A stretch of DNA of 23,315 nucleotides, from the NCBI GenBank assembly GCA_004802705.1, contig SGPL01000517.1:1-23315 (forward strand). Direction: 5' to 3'. The notes below the pieces were generated by a model, which searched no databases, had not been told where the DNA came from, and was given only the letters and a program-made list of their open reading frames with translations. The position numbers and the translations under genes were made by a program. This document shows, in pieces, positions 19,871 through 23,315 of the stretch. Source of the stretch: Bondarzewia mesenterica (lineage: Eukaryota > Basidiomycota > Agaricomycetes > Russulales > Bondarzewiaceae). Numbering within the stretch: position 1 is the stretch's first letter; every line of letters starts with the position of its first letter.

Positions 19871-21710
19871 TTTCTTCATTTCATCTTTCCCCTTTCTCCT
19901 TGCATCTCACTTTGGCGTAGTTCTCGCTTGTACGATTCCTTCTTTTGATGTAAAAGTATCGTATGACTCACATTAGTATGTCCTTAGACGTATTTTCATC
20001 ATTAGTCGTCTCCGAGCAGGTTCAACAGGATGGCCGGAGGTTCATTATGAGCTAGCGAGACTGAAACTATGAGAAGACTGCGAGAGACTGCGAGCCGAGC
20101 TCATTTCTCGACTTCGATCCATCTGTATAACTTAATCTCTCAAGAACAGTTGTAAATGTTTGCTCTATTCGACCTACAAGGTAGGTAAGTCGAGCATTTG
20201 GCTTGCTGCTTGCGAAAACGCCACAAAGTATACTTTCAACGTTATTCGACAGGGAGTCACCGTCATGAATCATCTCACCATCTTTCCATCAACGCTGGAG
20301 GGTCATTGCTTTGTAAGTCAGAGATCAATTAATTCTCCCGACGACTTTAGCGTCATTCGGGCGCACAGCTGGGCAAGGCGGCGCAGTGTACCGGTCGTCC
20401 CGCCTGCGGCTTACTACATGTGCTCCCTCCTCGACTTGCCCGCCGAGCTGCACACCCAAATGACCGCTACGGATTGCACGGGAAGGTCCTCCTACGTGCC
20501 AAGCGGGAAGAGACCACAGATTCTGTGCAAGTTGCCGGTAGCAGATCGGGAACAGTAAAAGAAGTTCCAGGAGCTATGGAATAGTTTACCAACGCGCGTT
20601 ATGCGATTGGAGGTAGTGGAAGGCCGGTGCTAAAATCTCACCAGCCCTGCAGAAAGTGGAAGGCGGCGGCGGCGGCCTAGAAGAAGGATCGAGCGGAAGC
20701 CCGGACTCGAGCGAGACTCAAGAGTCAGCAGTACTAATGTTGTGTTGAGTATTGGTTGAGTATGTAAAGGTATGTAAGTCGCGCAGAATTCTGGGATTTG
20801 AACTTTCTATTCCAAGAGGATTTTTCCTGATGCAATTGTCCCATCTTTTCACGATAATGTGAAATACTAATGCCATCCCCGCTTGTCATGAAACAATGAA
20901 GGGGGACTTGCGGCGGCCAGTTCAAACGAGAGAAGTTAGGCATGAATCTTACACAAGCCATATTATGGACACGAGTCAAATTGTCTTCCGTATTCAATGG
21001 GAAGCCTGCGTCAAATCCAATCGGTCTTCTGAAACACAGGTCTGTCAGCGGAGCACACAGCATCCTCATAAATGATGCATTAGGCGCATATGTGACTAGC
21101 CAAGCCAACGCTGAGATTGGAGAAATGAATAAGGGACTACGAACGGGACAAGTCTGCACTATACTTGCATGTCAACTTGATTTGGGAGGGGGGAGCTGAG
21201 AGATCGCCGGTACCAGCCGCCCCAACATTTTGGACAACAGATGTGACTACAGTGGTCGATACTTCGTCTTATATTACCAAACAGTCATGCGAACTCGTCG
21301 ATAGTGATTACGACGTTCGACACACCAAGATGCGGCGGCGACGATTAAGTGAAATGTGAGCATCTATGGGTCTAGTCTAGTGCCATCAGGCATTACACTG
21401 CTTCCACCACTGGAAGTCGGAAGGTGGACGGTCATCAACTGTGTTCCAGTCCGGGGAAAGAATTGAATGCGTACTCAGGCAGCAAGGGTCAAGAAATAGG
21501 CAAGAGACGTAACAAACAACGCACCCGCGTGCCCCGCCATGGAATGACGTCCACCACAAGCATACAAGAATCCCGGTCTCGATCTACAACGCAAGGATCA
21601 CAAGAGCAACAAGAACTATTTTCGGACCGAGCAATCTGCTTCGCAATGGACATCATTCTTGACATCGACCGCTAGACGCAATGAAAAACGGTGGAGGACA
21701 CTAAACATGC
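19871..21710. other. Unassigned stretch between BUD20 and the MFS gene
   Basis: These two genes converge here, so their 3' UTRs account for part of the 1.84 kb. The rest holds two orphan open frames with no domain I recognise: 132 codons on the plus strand at 20160-20558, whose 3' half (20340-20560) is markedly GC-rich, and 141 codons on the minus strand at 20734-21159. A GGC run lies at 20665-20679. A plus-strand frame of 83 codons at 21424-21675 is Ser/Gln/Arg-rich. These could be a lineage-specific gene, a decayed gene, or nothing. Confidence 0.4.
20160..20558 (+). CDS. Orphan open frame, 132 aa, unrecognised
   Basis: This is the longest plus-strand frame between BUD20 and the transporter. 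I do not recognise it. It reads MLYSTYKVGKSSIWLAAC at the start and contains AAYYMCSLLDLPAELHTQM, vaguely F-box-like in spacing but too short to assign. A GTAAGT donor at 20312 inside the frame and CAG acceptors near 20370 and 20379 mean that it may be spliced: an alternative model starting at ATG 20264 and skipping about 58 nt gives a different, Arg-rich frame. Base composition changes within the frame, becoming GC-rich only after 20340. It could be a real small gene, a fragment, or chance. Low confidence. Confidence 0.18.
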   Translation: MLYSTYKVGKSSIWLAACENATKYTFNVIRQGVTVMNHLTIFPSTLEGHCFVSQRSINSPDDFSVIRAHSWARRRSVPVVPPAAYYMCSLLDLPAELHTQMTATDCTGRSSYVPSGKRPQILCKLPVADREQ

Positions 21711-23277
21711 TCAAGTCCGACTCATCGCTGCCCTTGAGAATTTGCTCTTCGCGCGTATTTTCGGGCCGTACAAAAAGAGGACCTAATCGGACATCGCGGT
21801 CAGTACCAACCTTTCAAACCTAAGGATGTTGCGCGCGGCACGTACGATGGGGATGGGGATCATCGCGGCGGCGATGCACCCAAAGAGTGTGTTGGCCCAC
21901 TTGTACGTAAGCCGGTCGAACATCTGCTGCGTGAACAAAGGGAATGTCATGCCCATCAGGCTACCTGAACGTTTCCGGAAACACGCAGATCAGTCCATGC
22001 AGCAATAAAGACGAGCAGACGAGGCTCTGAGCTTACGGCAAAGAGATTGGCCTGCTAGACTGGATGAGGCGAATGGGCCGTAGCTGTATGGCAAAGGTCG
22101 AAGAATGAGCGTTGTTGACCTGTTTCAAGCTGCGCATCAGCAAAGCGACTTACCAGTCTGCCAAATAAGTGAACACGGCGAGGTAGATAATGTACATAGC
22201 CCATATGATCATCTATATATGGCGTTAGTCGGATGGTAGAAGTGTCGCCCCAGTATGTAGATGTACCGTGAGGCCAATGGTCAGCGCGATCCACGGGACC
22301 CATGGGAACGACGTCCATGCGTAGATAAACATCCCAACAGGGAAAATCACACCGGCAACGCATGCCCAGTACAGTCGAGCTTCTGGTCCGCGTGTTTTGA
22401 CTCTTCGTCTGTACAACATAAGGTCAGTGCTCACAAGACGGGCATTGAGAAAGATGCTTACCGGTAAAGCGACTCTTGATGCATATTGCTCAGAAATCCC
22501 AGAAAGGTGCCAATTCTAGAGAGATACCATAAGGTGAGTAATTTCGCACGCTCGTCCATTGTTAGTGAAAAGCGCACACTATGGCTATAAACACATTTCC
22601 TACTTCCCCGGTGCTAAAGTTATGAAGCGTGCGGAATATGGGTGCGATGGATCTGATCATAGTGAGTAGCGTCATCGAGGTGAGATCATTGAAGCGCGCA
22701 CTCTATCATGCAATATAAAACTCCCCACGCGAAACCTATCCATAACTGCAATTCGGTCCAGTCAATACCTTGCACCTTTGAGAGGCATTATGGCGATCAA
22801 CTCACGCTGCAGCTCGCGGTTACAGGTTCTGAAAGGAGCAAATCTGGAAAGTATGCGAGGCTAAGCCTCACTCACACGCGCATGGGATTTGACGCGTACT
22901 TACACAACGGCCTCGTGCAAGAAATATAGATTAACGTCCTCAAGCTCGCCGTTTCATCTTCTGCCCGTGCCCGATATCGATGGTCGCCGGTGTCCTTCCT
23001 CAGTTTCTTCGCCAGTCGCGTCAGAATCACCGTCGATCGCGTCTCCTTCATGACCACCATGATAACTACGAACTGCACGCCGGCCGCACTAGAGGACTTC
23101 CATCAGCACGAGAGTACGGACAACAGAAAAGGCAATAGAAACACGGACATGGCATGGATCCATTGTATCCAGCGCCACTGCAGGCGCGGGTTTGTTGCAA
23201 TCCAACCAGCTGCGACGGGCCCAATACCTGTCCCTCCAACCGCCGTAACGGAGAAGATGGACATGGGCAAACCTCGC
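21711..23277 (-). CDS. MFS transporter, DHA1 type (polyamine/drug exporter-like), 5' truncated by window
   Basis: Partial at the window edge: complement(join(21711..21782, 21846..21964, 22037..22083, 22154..22212, 22267..22408, 22462..22515, 22578..22652, 22702..22745, 22806..22843, 22904..23088, 23149..23277, upstream exons outside)). About 320 aa are visible. The first visible exon holds RGLPMSIFSVTAVGGTGIGP and AAGWI, which fits motif C (gxxxGPxxGG) of transmembrane segment 5 in proton-coupled exporters, then RWIQWIHA. The central loop contains VVMKETRSTVIL and RYRARAEDE. The second half follows the family: LWIGFAWGVLYCMIESIAPI, NFSTGEVGNV, IGTFLGFLSNMHQESLYRRR, KTRGPEARLYWACVAGVIFP, IIWAMYIIYLAVFTYLADCY, GQSLCRSLMGMTFPLFTQQM, FLYGPKIRAKSKFS, and a stop. 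This is a plasma- or vacuolar-membrane proton antiporter by family; the substrate cannot be told from sequence. All introns are 49-72 nt, and two exons are only 38 and 44 nt. The missing part should encode transmembrane segments 1-4. Confidence 0.9.
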
Positions 23278-23315
23278 CTGGCGAATGAGGACTATCAGTG
23301 AGTGTCGGTAGATCG

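Overview
The window looks like nuclear DNA of a filamentous basidiomycete, most likely an agaricomycete. Genes are split by many introns of about 47-96 nt with GTRNGY donors and YAG acceptors. Five recognisable proteins can be assembled exon by exon, and their families (Opi1, the two-finger iron GATA repressor, augmin HAUS6, Bud20, a DHA1-type MFS transporter) are fungal. All splice models come from reading frame, splice signals and family conservation; no transcript or database evidence was available.

Layout. Positions 1-7,000 are AT-rich, poor in CpG and without an intact gene. This block is a graveyard of retroelements: two unrelated gag-like relics on the minus strand (about 1045-3165 and 4750-5573), a ~1 kb element with terminal inverted repeats (1666-2692) that split the first relic and carries a tRNA-like head, and an LTR-like stretch (about 6300-6663). 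At about 7.0-7.4 kb composition changes sharply to gene-rich, CpG-rich sequence.

From 7,529 to 18,973 three genes lie in tandem on the minus strand: an Opi1-type transcriptional regulator (6 exons, 663 aa), an Sre1/Urbs1/Cir1-type GATA factor (3 exons, 656 aa), and HAUS6 (9 exons, 749 aa). BUD20 (19,327-19,870, plus strand, 4 exons, 126 aa) is divergent from HAUS6 across a 353-bp shared promoter. After an unexplained 1.8-kb stretch, the 3' part of an MFS transporter on the minus strand (21,711-23,277, 11 visible exons) runs off the right edge.

How the genes relate. They are not an operon or a metabolic cluster. Two encode nutrient-responsive regulators (phospholipid/inositol and iron), one a mitotic spindle factor, one a 60S ribosome export factor and one a membrane exporter. 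The most interesting signal is in the iron regulator. Both zinc fingers are interrupted at the same codon by unusually long introns (267 and 427 nt). Perfect copies of the iron-GATA site ATCWGATAA occur twice upstream of the gene and once inside the second long intron, which suggests autoregulation. The Opi1 gene likewise has two near-matches to the inositol/choline response element upstream.
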